Origin: JAWXTS01 sp044433305
Lineage (GTDB): Bacteria > Bacteroidota > Bacteroidia > Bacteroidales > Rikenellaceae
Reading direction: 5' to 3'
NCBI GenBank assembly: GCA_044433305.1
Contig: JAWXTS010000013.1
Span: 1-29,519, forward strand
DNA: 29,519 nt
Shown here: piece by piece, positions 1 through 9,000 of the stretch
Layout of the letters: each line of letters starts with the position of its first letter
Numbering within the stretch: position 1 is the stretch's first letter
Position numbers and translations under genes: made by a program
The notes under the pieces: model-generated
Told to the model about the DNA's origin: nothing
What the model saw: the letters and a program-made list of their open reading frames with translations, nothing else
Databases searched by the model: none

Positions 1-372
1 GTTGGACCTGCATTGGGTTCTAAAGGAGTCAACATTATGGACTTCTGCAAACAGTTCAATGCACGTACTCAGGATAAGGCGGGTAAGGTGTTGCCTGTCA
101 TTATTACCGTATATAGCGACAAGTCTTTTGATTTTATTATCAAACAGCCACCAGTTGCAGTACAGTTGAAAGAAGCGGCAAAATTGAAATCAGGATCAGC
201 AGAGCCAAACCGTAAAAAAGTTGGTGAAGTATCTTGGGAGCAAGTCCAAGCAATCGCTACGGACAAAATGAGCGACATGAACTGTTTTACAATCGCATCA
301 GCGATGCAAATGGTAGCCGGAACGGCTCGCAGTATGGGTATCAATGTAGTTGGGGAATTTCCTAATGCGTAA
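1..372 (+). CDS. rplK: 50S ribosomal protein L11, 5'-truncated by window edge
   Basis: L11 binds 23S rRNA at the GTPase-associated centre, next to L10 and the L7/L12 stalk. The reading frame is open from base 1 and begins with VGPALGSKGVNIMDFCKQFN, the conserved L11 N-terminal segment. By comparison with the E. coli protein about 23 residues are missing, because the gene runs off the left edge. The C-terminal rRNA-binding domain is present, with the helix DMNCFTIASAMQMVAGTARS. It is followed after 16 bases by rplA, the usual L11-L1 pair. In bacteria this pair is often autoregulated by L1 binding the mRNA leader. That leader would lie upstream of this window. There is no Shine-Dalgarno sequence before the next gene. 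Confidence 0.97.
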   Translation, partial: VGPALGSKGVNIMDFCKQFNARTQDKAGKVLPVIITVYSDKSFDFIIKQPPVAVQLKEAAKLKSGSAEPNRKKVGEVSWEQVQAIATDKMSDMNCFTIASAMQMVAGTARSMGINVVGEFPNA

Positions 373-388
373 TTAAATTACTGAACAA

Positions 389-1090
389 ATGAGTAAGCTG
401 ACCAAGAATAAAAAGGCGGTTCTTGCCAAATTGGAGCCAAACAAATTGTACAAAATCGAAGAAGCAGCGACAGTTGCAAAGGAAGTATCCTTTACAAAAT
501 TTGATGCTTCAGTAGATATCGACGTACGTTTGGGTGTAGATCCACGTAAAGCGAATCAAATGGTTCGTGGCGTTGTGACACTACCACACGGCACAGGTAA
601 GACCATCAGAGTATTGGTACTCTGCACTCCTGAGAAGGAGTCTGAGGCCCAAGAAGCCGGAGCAGACTTTGTTGGTTTGGACGAATATGTAGCAAAAATC
701 AAAGCCGGTTGGACCGACGTTGATGTTATCATATGTACTCCAAACGTAATGGCAAAAGTAGGTGCTCTAGGACGTATCCTCGGTCCTCGCGGCCTAATGC
801 CAAATCCAAAAACGGGTACCGTTACAATGGAAGTAGGCAAAGCCGTACAGGAGGTTAAAGCAGGTAAAATCGACTTCAAAGTTGACAAGTTCGGTATTAT
901 ACACACGTCAATTGGAAAATCGTCGTTTACCGCCGAGCAAATCACGGATAACGCAAAGGAATTCATGCAAATGGTTAATAAGTTGAAACCAAGCGCAGCT
1001 AAAGGAAGCTACGTGAAAAGTATCTACTTATCTACTACCATGGGTCCCGGACTGCAAATAGACCCTAAATCGCTTGACACTAAAAACTAA
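389..1090 (+). CDS. rplA: 50S ribosomal protein L1
   Basis: This 233-residue protein has the usual L1 length. L1 forms the mobile L1 stalk at the E-site side of the large subunit and commonly represses its own operon. The segment GRILGPRGLMPNPKTGTV is the L1 signature, and GTGKTIRVLV and the C-terminal STTMGPGLQID also fit the family. The ATG lies 16 bases after the rplK stop, and the A/T-rich spacer has no Shine-Dalgarno sequence, as expected in Bacteroidota. The rplJ ATG follows only 6 bases after the stop. Any L10-responsive leader controlling rplJ-rplL would therefore have to lie inside the end of this gene rather than in a spacer as in E. coli; that is inference. Confidence 0.98.
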   Translation: MSKLTKNKKAVLAKLEPNKLYKIEEAATVAKEVSFTKFDASVDIDVRLGVDPRKANQMVRGVVTLPHGTGKTIRVLVLCTPEKESEAQEAGADFVGLDEYVAKIKAGWTDVDVIICTPNVMAKVGALGRILGPRGLMPNPKTGTVTMEVGKAVQEVKAGKIDFKVDKFGIIHTSIGKSSFTAEQITDNAKEFMQMVNKLKPSAAKGSYVKSIYLSTTMGPGLQIDPKSLDTKN

Positions 1091-1096
1091 AAAACG

Positions 1097-1624
1097 ATGG
1101 ACAGGGAACAGAAGAAGGTTGTTATCAATAGCTTAGCCGAGAAACTACAAGAGTTTCCTCACTATTATATCACTGACACGTCAACACTAAACGCTGAACA
1201 AACAGCGTCGTTGCGTAGAAAGTGCTATGAGCAAGAGGTAACGCTAATCGTAGCTAAAAACACACTATTTATTAAAGCTCTAGAGCAAGTAGACATGGCC
1301 GACCAGGACATCGTCTCTACTCTAAAAGGAACTACTGCTATTATGTTTACACATGTAGCAAAAGCTCCTGCGAAACTTATCAAAGAATTCCGCAAGGAAG
1401 GAAATGTTAAGCCATCACTTAAAGCCGCTTGGGCTGAGGGTTGCGCTTACGTTGGTGAGGAGTCACTAGAGTCTTTGGTAAACATAAAGAGCCGCGACGA
1501 GTTAATCGGCGACATCATTGGATTGTTGCAATCGCCAATGAAGAACGTAGTATCTGCTTTGCAAGGCGCAAGCGGACAAAAGATTGCAGGGCTAGTAAAA
1601 ACTCTAGAAGAGAGAGCCCAATAA
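1097..1624 (+). CDS. rplJ: 50S ribosomal protein L10
   Basis: L10 is the stalk base that anchors L7/L12 dimers through its C-terminal helix and, in many bacteria, represses its own mRNA. The protein has 175 residues, slightly longer than E. coli L10. It starts with an N-terminal rRNA-binding region (MDREQKKVVINSLAEKLQEF, then a Y-x-T-D-T segment) and has the RRKCYEQEVTLIVAKNTLF core typical of L10. The C-terminal helix region (SPMKNVVSALQGASGQKIAG) is the part that would carry L7/L12. It lies between rplA and rplL in the standard order. It uses CTA leucine codons more than its neighbours do, by eye; I attach no function to that. Confidence 0.96.
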   Translation: MDREQKKVVINSLAEKLQEFPHYYITDTSTLNAEQTASLRRKCYEQEVTLIVAKNTLFIKALEQVDMADQDIVSTLKGTTAIMFTHVAKAPAKLIKEFRKEGNVKPSLKAAWAEGCAYVGEESLESLVNIKSRDELIGDIIGLLQSPMKNVVSALQGASGQKIAGLVKTLEERAQ

Positions 1625-1657
1625 TTAAAACACAAAACATTTTAAATTTATCATACA

Positions 1658-2029
1658 ATGGCAGATATCAAAAAATTAGCTGAAGAGTTAGTAAACCTAA
1701 CAGTTAAGGATGTAAATGAGCTTGCTCAGATTCTTAAAGACGAGTATGGCATTGAGCCAGCAGCAGCAGCAGTTGCAGTAGCAGCTCCAGCAGCAGGTGA
1801 GGCAGCAGCAGCAGAGAAAACTTCATTCGACGTTGTTCTTGTATCAGGTGGTTCAGCTAAACTACAGGTTATCAAAGTAGTTAAAGACCTAGCAGGTCTT
1901 GGACTTAAAGAAGCTAAAGATCTAGTTGACGGTGCTCCTAAAGCTATCAAAGAGGGCGTTTCTAAAGAAGAAGCAGAATCTATCAAAGCTAAGATTGAGG
2001 AAGCCGGTGGCGAAGTTGAGGTTAAGTAA
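1658..2029 (+). CDS. rplL: 50S ribosomal protein L7/L12
   Basis: This is the flexible stalk protein that recruits translation factors. Its 123 residues fall into the usual parts: an N-terminal dimerisation helix pair (about residues 1-33), an alanine-rich hinge (about 34-52), and a compact C-terminal domain with KTSFDVVLVSGGSAKLQVIK and LGLKEAKDLVDGAPKAIKEG. The hinge alanines are almost all GCA, giving an imperfect GCA repeat in the DNA. The 33-base spacer from rplJ contains no G on the coding strand and no Shine-Dalgarno sequence. L7/L12 is needed in several copies per ribosome, so a strong start here and a hairpin just downstream (2052-2087) would both favour more rplL than rpoB product. 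Confidence 0.98.
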   Translation: MADIKKLAEELVNLTVKDVNELAQILKDEYGIEPAAAAVAVAAPAAGEAAAAEKTSFDVVLVSGGSAKLQVIKVVKDLAGLGLKEAKDLVDGAPKAIKEGVSKEEAESIKAKIEEAGGEVEVK

Positions 2030-2051
2030 GACCTCAAATACGTTCCAAAAT

Positions 2052-2087
2052 AGGTGTAGAGTCTATCCCATAGACTCTATACCTTTT
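2052..2087 (+). terminator. Hairpin and T-run between rplL and rpoB (probable attenuator)
   Basis: A 14-bp stem (2053-2066 with 2070-2083, one G-T wobble, extended by an A-T pair at 2052/2084) closes on a CCC loop and is followed by TTTTCTCGTTT. This is the form of an intrinsic terminator, but it lies inside an operon. In E. coli the rplL-rpoB junction carries a partial terminator that lowers polymerase synthesis relative to ribosomal protein synthesis. I infer the same role here. Confidence 0.75.
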
Positions 2088-2105
2088 CTCGTTTATCTGT
2101 CCCCT

Positions 2106-2113
2106 TACATTTG
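2106..2113 (+). promoter_or_regulatory. Possible internal promoter -7 element ahead of rpoB
   Basis: TACATTTG matches the Bacteroidota -7 consensus TAnnTTTG and lies 31 bases before the rpoB ATG, just after the attenuator-like hairpin. A good TTTG -33 box is missing at the expected spacing; only a TTTT run at 2084-2087 is present, 18 bases upstream. The element also sits in the loop of a small second inverted repeat (CCCCT/AGGGG, 2101-2118), so it may be coincidental. Confidence 0.35.
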
Positions 2114-2144
2114 AGGGGTCTAATTAACCTAATTCACGGATACG

Positions 2145-5100
2145 ATGTCCTCACAACAAATAGATCAAAGAGTAAATTTTTCCGCAGTAAAACACAGGAT
2201 GGCCTATCCTGATTTTCTGGAAATCCAGTTGAAGTCTTTTAAAGACTTTTTTCAGCTAGATACCACAGCAGAGAATCGTAAGAATGAAGGCTTATACAAG
2301 GTGTTCACGGAAAATTTTCCGATAACAGACACAAGAAATAACTTTGTGCTCGAGTTTATCGACTACTATATAGACCCGCCACGCTATACTATTGACGAGT
2401 GTCTAGAGCGCGGTTTGACTTATAGTGTTCCATTAAAAGCCAAACTTAAATTACACTGCACCGACCCAGAACATGAAGAATTCGACACGGTAATACAGGA
2501 TGTGTACTTTGGTACAGTTCCTTATATGACCGAGCGAGGTACTTTTGTTATTAATGGAGCAGAGCGAGTTATCGTATCGCAGTTGCACCGTTCACCTGGT
2601 GTATTCTTCGGACAGAGCATGCACACAAATGGTACCAAACTGTATTCAGCACGTATCATACCATTTAAGGGCTCGTGGATAGAGTTTGCTACTGACATCA
2701 ACAATGTCATGTACGCATATATCGACCGTAAGAAAAAATTGCCTGTAACAACATTGCTTCGTGCTATTTGCTTTGAGAGCGACCGCCAAATCCTTGAGAT
2801 TTTTGACTTGGCCGAGGAAGTAAAAGTCAATCGTACCAACCTTAAGAAAGCTCTTGGTCAACGCCTTGTAGCCCGTGTATTAGAGAGTTGGGTCGAAGAC
2901 TTTGTCGACGAGGCAACTGGAGAAGTAGTTTCTATCGAGCGTAATAAGATTATTATCGATCGTGAGACTGTTCTTGAAGAGCAACACATAGACCAAATTA
3001 TCAATGCCGGTGCAAAAAGCATTCTTATACACAAAGAGAATCAAAACGGCTTTGATTATAGCATAGTTTACAATACCCTTCAAAAGGATACTTGTAACTC
3101 AGAAAAAGAGGCTGTCGCTTACATTTATAGACAACTGCGTAATTCAGAACCACCTGATGATGCAACTGCTCGCGATGTAATTGACAAGCTATTCTTCTCA
3201 GATAAAAGATATGACCTTGGTGATGTAGGTCGCTTCCGTATCAATAAGAAGCTTGGCCTAGAGATTCCTAAAGAGACTAAGACTCTTACTAAAGAGGATA
3301 TCATTGCCATCATCAAATATCTTATCGCTCTGGTAAACTCAAAGACTGATGTCGATGATATTGACCACTTGAGCAACCGCCGCGTTAGAACTGTTGGTGA
3401 GCAGCTTGCAAACCAGTTCAGCGTAGGTTTCGTTAGAATGGCCCGTACTATTCGCGAGAGAATGAATGTTCGTGATAACGAGGTGTTTACGCCAATAGAT
3501 TTGATTAATGCTAAGACTTTGTCTTCGGTTATTAACTCATTCTTTGGTACTAACCAGTTGTCACAGTTCATGGACCAAACCAACCCACTTGCTGAGTTGA
3601 CGCACAAACGTCGTTTGTCAGCCTTGGGACCTGGTGGTCTTTCACGTGATAGAGCAGGTTTCGAGGTACGTGACGTTCACTATACTCACTACGGACGTTT
3701 GTGTCCTATCGAGACTCCTGAGGGTCCAAACATCGGACTTATTTCCTCACTTTGCGTATTTGCAAAAGTGAGTCCTATGGGTTTCATTGAAACGCCATAC
3801 CGTAAAGTTGTAGACGGCAAGGTAGACCTTGACGATAATAATATAGTATATCTTAGTGCCGAGGAGGAAGAGGGTCTTGTAATCGCGCAAGCGAGCGAGG
3901 GCATCACAGAAAGTGGTGATTTCGTAGATCCAACCAAGATTAAAGCACGTTACGAGGGTGATTTCCCTGTGGTTTCGTCAGATAAGGTTGACCTTATGGA
4001 CGTTGCTCCAAACCAAATCGCCTCTGTTGCTGCCAACTTGATTCCTTTCTTGGAGCATGATGATGCCAACCGTGCCTTGATGGGATCTAACATGATGCGT
4101 CAGGCCGTTCCTTTGGTAACATCTGAAGCCCCTATCGTTGGTACAGGTCTTGAGAAAGACATGATCAAAGATAGCCGTATTCAGATTACTGCCGAGGAAG
4201 ATGGTGAGGTTGTATATGCTGATGCTACTCAGATTCAGATACGTTATAACCGTTCTGAGCAAGAGAGACTTATCAGCTTCGACCCAGAGATTACTACCCA
4301 TGTACTACCACGCTATCGCAAGACCAATCAAAGCACATCAGTTACCTTGAAACCTATCGTTTCTCGTGGTGACAATGTTGTGAAAGGTCAAATCATTACC
4401 GAGGGTTATTCAACTCAAAAGGGAGAGTTAGCTTTGGGTCGTAACTTGAAAGTGGCATTCATGCCATGGCAAGGTTACAACTTTGAGGATGCGATAGTTA
4501 TTTCTGAGCGCATGATGCGCGACGATGTATTTACATCAGTGCACGTTGATGAGTATATCATGGAGGTTCGCGATACCAAACGTGGTGTCGAGGAGCTAAC
4601 ATCAGATATTCCTAACGTTAGCGAGGATGCAACAAGAAACCTTGACGAGAACGGTATTATCCGCATTGGTGCTAATGTTGAGCCAGGCGATATCCTGATC
4701 GGTAAGATTACTCCTAAGGGAGAGTCTGACCCATCTCCAGAGGAGAAGTTGTTGCGTGCAATCTTCGGTGACAAAGCCGGTGATGTTAAAGACGCTTCAT
4801 TAAAAGCACAGCCATCATTGTTTGGCGTTGTTATAGACAAGAAGCTATTTAGCCGTGCAAACAAAGAAGGTAAGAAAGGCAAACAAGCCGAGAAAGCACA
4901 GCTTGATAAGCTTGACGAGGTGTTCAACGTAAAAGTTGCAGACCTTAAAGTTCGCCTTCTTGACAAACTGCTTACAGTGCTTAGCGATAAGAGCTGTATA
5001 GGTGTAAATGACTACTTTGGAGTTGAAATCATAGCTAAGGGAACACAATTCACTCGCGAGATGCTTGAGAATATGGACTACCTAAATACTGCGGCTGACC

Positions 5101-5963
5101 GTTGGACAGGCGATGCTAAGACAGACAACATTGTAGAGCTTATAATAAATAATTATATCCACAATTATAAAGAGCTTGATTCACTACTTAAACGTGATAA
5201 GTACAATCTTACAAATGGAGATGAGCTTCCAGCAGGTATCATTCAGCTTGCTAAAGTTTATGTTGCTAAGAAACGTAAATTGCGTGTAGGAGACAAGATG
5301 GCGGGACGTCACGGTAACAAAGGTATTGTTGCTAAAGTTGTACGTGACGAGGACATGCCTTTCCTTGAAGATGGCTCAATAGTAGATATTGTACTTAACC
5401 CACTAGGTGTACCATCACGTATGAACCTTGGACAGATATATGAAACTGTACTTGGTTGGGCAGGCCGCGAGCTTGGATTGAAGTTCGCTACTCCTATCTT
5501 TGATGGTGCTACACTAGAGCAGATTAACGATTATACAGCCGAAGCCGGTGTATCACGCAGTGGACGTACGTTCTTGCATGATGGCGGTACAGGTGAGCGT
5601 TTTGACCAGCCAGCAACCGTAGGTGTTATCTACATGTTGAAACTGGGTCACATGGTTGACGACAAGATGCACGCCCGTTCAATCGGACCATACTCGCTTA
5701 TTACGCAGCAGCCACTTGGCGGTAAAGCCCAGTTCGGAGGTCAGCGTTTTGGAGAGATGGAGGTTTGGGCTCTTGAGGCCTTTGGTGCAGCCAACATTCT
5801 TCAAGAGATACTTACTATCAAGTCAGATGACGTGATGGGACGTGCCAAAGCCTACGAGGCAATCGTTAAGGGAGATAATATGCCTACTCCAGGTATTCCA
5901 GAGTCGTTGAACGTGTTGTTGCACGAGCTACGCGGTTTGGGTATCAGTGTAAAGCTTAGTTAA
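2145..5963 (+). CDS. rpoB: DNA-directed RNA polymerase subunit beta
   Basis: This is the catalytic core subunit. At 1272 residues it is close to the length usual in Bacteroidales. It opens MSSQQIDQRVNFSAVKHRMA and has the clear beta-subunit blocks: the rifampicin-binding cluster beginning with QLSQFMDQ at residue 471, the segment RLCPIETPEGPNIGL, and RVGDKMAGRHGNKG near the active site. At the classic rifampicin positions the residues are D477, H487 and S492, equivalent to E. coli D516, H526 and S531, so those sites are wild type. Arginine is mostly CGT, consistent with high expression. It follows rplL after a 115-base leader with a hairpin and is followed by rpoC after 37 bases, in one operon. 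Confidence 0.99.
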   Translation: MSSQQIDQRVNFSAVKHRMAYPDFLEIQLKSFKDFFQLDTTAENRKNEGLYKVFTENFPITDTRNNFVLEFIDYYIDPPRYTIDECLERGLTYSVPLKAKLKLHCTDPEHEEFDTVIQDVYFGTVPYMTERGTFVINGAERVIVSQLHRSPGVFFGQSMHTNGTKLYSARIIPFKGSWIEFATDINNVMYAYIDRKKKLPVTTLLRAICFESDRQILEIFDLAEEVKVNRTNLKKALGQRLVARVLESWVEDFVDEATGEVVSIERNKIIIDRETVLEEQHIDQIINAGAKSILIHKENQNGFDYSIVYNTLQKDTCNSEKEAVAYIYRQLRNSEPPDDATARDVIDKLFFSDKRYDLGDVGRFRINKKLGLEIPKETKTLTKEDIIAIIKYLIALVNSKTDVDDIDHLSNRRVRTVGEQLANQFSVGFVRMARTIRERMNVRDNEVFTPIDLINAKTLSSVINSFFGTNQLSQFMDQTNPLAELTHKRRLSALGPGGLSRDRAGFEVRDVHYTHYGRLCPIETPEGPNIGLISSLCVFAKVSPMGFIETPYRKVVDGKVDLDDNNIVYLSAEEEEGLVIAQASEGITESGDFVDPTKIKARYEGDFPVVSSDKVDLMDVAPNQIASVAANLIPFLEHDDANRALMGSNMMRQAVPLVTSEAPIVGTGLEKDMIKDSRIQITAEEDGEVVYADATQIQIRYNRSEQERLISFDPEITTHVLPRYRKTNQSTSVTLKPIVSRGDNVVKGQIITEGYSTQKGELALGRNLKVAFMPWQGYNFEDAIVISERMMRDDVFTSVHVDEYIMEVRDTKRGVEELTSDIPNVSEDATRNLDENGIIRIGANVEPGDILIGKITPKGESDPSPEEKLLRAIFGDKAGDVKDASLKAQPSLFGVVIDKKLFSRANKEGKKGKQAEKAQLDKLDEVFNVKVADLKVRLLDKLLTVLSDKSCIGVNDYFGVEIIAKGTQFTREMLENMDYLNTAADRWTGDAKTDNIVELIINNYIHNYKELDSLLKRDKYNLTNGDELPAGIIQLAKVYVAKKRKLRVGDKMAGRHGNKGIVAKVVRDEDMPFLEDGSIVDIVLNPLGVPSRMNLGQIYETVLGWAGRELGLKFATPIFDGATLEQINDYTAEAGVSRSGRTFLHDGGTGERFDQPATVGVIYMLKLGHMVDDKMHARSIGPYSLITQQPLGGKAQFGGQRFGEMEVWALEAFGAANILQEILTIKSDDVMGRAKAYEAIVKGDNMPTPGIPESLNVLLHELRGLGISVKLS

Positions 5964-6000
5964 GTATATAGTTAAACGTGAATAAAAAAGAGTTGAAAAT

Positions 6001-9000
6001 ATGTCATTAAAGAAAGACAATAAAGCGGCTGTGAGTTTCTCAAAAATCTCAGTCGGACTCGCTTCTCCAGAGGAGATACGTGATAATTCAAGTGGAGAGG
6101 TTCTTAAACCTGAAACGATTAACTATCGTACATACAAGCCAGAGCGCGACGGTCTATTCTGCGAGCGCATCTTTGGTCCTGTAAAGGACTATGAGTGCCA
6201 CTGCGGAAAGTACAAACGCATACGTTACAAAGGTATCGTATGTGACCGATGCGGAGTAGAGGTTACTGAGAAGAAAGTACGCCGCGAGCGTATGGGACAC
6301 ATCTCATTGGTGGTTCCTGTGGCTCACATATGGTATTTCAAATCATTGCCATCTAAGATTGGTTATGTTTTGGGTATTCCTTCAAAGAAACTTGAGGCCA
6401 TCGTATATTACGAGCGTTATGTAGTTATACAAGCAGGTGCAGCAGCTTCACTAGAAGAGGGTTGCAAAGAACTTGACCTACTATCTGAGAAAGAGTATTT
6501 CGATATTCTAGATCAGCTACCAAATAATAGCCAGCTAGAGAATAGCGATCCAAACAAATTCATAGCACAGATGGGAGCCGAGGCTCTGGACACTATGCTT
6601 CAGAAAGTTGACTTGGATGAGCTTTCATACTCGCTGCGCCACAAAGCAAGCACAGAGACATCTCAACAACGTAAGACTGAGGCCCTTAAACGCCTTAACG
6701 TAGTGGAGATGTTCCGTGACTCACGCGAAATCAACAAGCCTGAGTGGATGATAATGAAGGTTATCCCTGTTATCCCACCAGAACTACGTCCACTAGTTCC
6801 ACTAGATGGAGGTCGTTTTGCAACTTCAGACTTGAATGATTTGTACCGTCGCGTTATCATACGTAACAACCGTCTAAAGAGACTTATCGAAATTAAGGCT
6901 CCAGATGTAATCTTGCGTAATGAGAAACGTATGCTTCAAGAGGCTGTGGATTCACTTTTCGACAACTCTCGTAAGAGCAATGCCGTTAAGACTGAGTCTA
7001 ACAGACCACTTAAATCACTTTCAGATAGCTTGAAAGGAAAACAAGGACGTTTCCGTCAGAACCTTCTAGGTAAACGTGTTGACTACTCGGCACGTTCGGT
7101 AATCGTCGTTGGTCCAGAGCTTAAGATGCACGAGTGCGGTATTCCTAAGGGTATGGCAGCCGAGCTTTACAAGCCATTCGTAATCCGTAAGTTGATTGAG
7201 CGCGGTATCGTAAAAACTGTTAAGTCAGCCAAGAAAATTATAGATCGTAAAGATCCTGTGGTATGGGATATTTTGGAGAATGTTCTTAAAGGACACCCAG
7301 TATTGCTTAACCGTGCCCCAACTCTTCACCGTCTAGGTATTCAGGCCTTCCAGCCAAAACTTATCGAAGGTAAGGCACTTCAGTTGCACCCACTAGCATG
7401 TACGGCGTTCAATGCCGACTTTGATGGTGACCAGATGGCGGTTCACTTGCCACTTGGTAATGCAGCTATACTAGAGGCTCAGGTCTTGATGCTTGGTTCA
7501 CACAACATCTTGAATCCATCAAATGGTGCTCCTATTACTGTGCCTTCTCAGGACATGGTATTGGGTCTTTACTATATAACTAAACCACGTGAAAACACTA
7601 AGGGTCACGGACTTAAGTTCTATGGAGCTGAAGAGGCTATCATAGCTTATAATGAGGGTCGCGCAGGTCTTCACGCCATGGTTAAGGTTAAAGTTGACAC
7701 CATAGATGAAAACGACAACCCTATTGTAGACGTTGTAGAAACTACTATCGGACGTATCTTGTTCAACCAAGTTGTTCCTAAAGAAGTTGGTTACATCAAT
7801 GAGCTACTTACAAAACGTTCTTTGCGTGATATTATCGGTCTTGTTATGAAAAAGGCAGGTGCTGATAAAGCCGCTAAGTTCCTAGACGACATCAAGCAAC
7901 TAGGTTACACTATGGCCTTCAAAGGAGGACTATCGTTCAACCTTGATGCAGTGTTGATTCCAGATGAGAAACAAGTTCTTATCAAAGAGGGATACGAGCG
8001 TGTAGACGCTGTTATGGACAACTATAACATGGGTCTTATCACAAACAACGAGCGTTATAACCAGATTATCGACATCTGGACAAACATAAATGCTAAGTTG
8101 ACTTCGACTCTACTTAAACACCTTGTAGAGGATGACCAAGGATTCAACCCAGTATATATGATGCTTCACTCTGGAGCCCGTGGTTCTAACGACCAGATTC
8201 GTCAGCTTTCAGGTATGCGTGGTCTTATGGCCAAACCGCAGAAATCTGGTAGCGAGGGAGGTCAGGTTATCGAGAACCCTATCCTTTCAAACTTTAAGGA
8301 GGGACTTTCAGTATTGGAGTACTTTATCTCTACCCACGGTGCTCGTAAAGGTCTTGCGGATACAGCCTTGAAAACAGCCGATGCAGGTTACTTGACACGT
8401 CGTCTAGTAGACGTTGCACAGGATGTTATCATCAATGAGCACGACTGTGGTACACTACGTGGACTTACAGCAACAGCTATCAAACGTAATGAGAGCGTTG
8501 TACAAACACTATATGAGCGCATCCTTGGACGTACATCACTTCAAGATGTTGTTAATCAATTCACTGGCGAGGTATATGTACGTGCTGGCGAGGAGATTAC
8601 CGAGGAAATCGCACGCAAGATTGAGGACTCTAAAGTTATCAGTTCTGTTGAGATTCGTTCGGTTCTTACCTGCGAGTCAGGCAAGGGAGTTTGTGCTAAG
8701 TGCTACGGCCGTAACTTGGCTACTGGACGTCCAGTACAGAAGGGTGAGGTTGTTGGTGTTATCGCTGCACAGAGTATCGGTGAGCCAGGAACACAGCTTA
8801 CACTTCGTACTTTCCACGTTGGTGGTGTTGCGGGAGGTATTGCAACAGACAACAAGATTGTATCAAAATACGATGGACGTATCGAAATCGAGGAGCTACG
8901 TGTTATCAAAGCTGCCAAGGGCGAAACTGGCGACACTGTCGTTAGCCGTCTAGCAGAGCTACGCATTGTAGATCCAACTACTGAGATCGTACACTATAAC

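Noticed and set aside
1757..1822. GCA trinucleotide repeat as a phase-variation tract
   Set aside because: It encodes the normal alanine-rich hinge of L7/L12, is imperfect, and a gain or loss of three bases would not shift the frame.
4475..4966. 163-residue minus-strand frame inside rpoB
   Set aside because: Antisense shadow; serine- and arginine-rich translation typical of reverse-strand reading of biased codons.
8414..8953. 179-residue frame inside rpoC
   Set aside because: Shadow frame of a highly conserved polymerase region; composition is rich in L, R and V with no domain.
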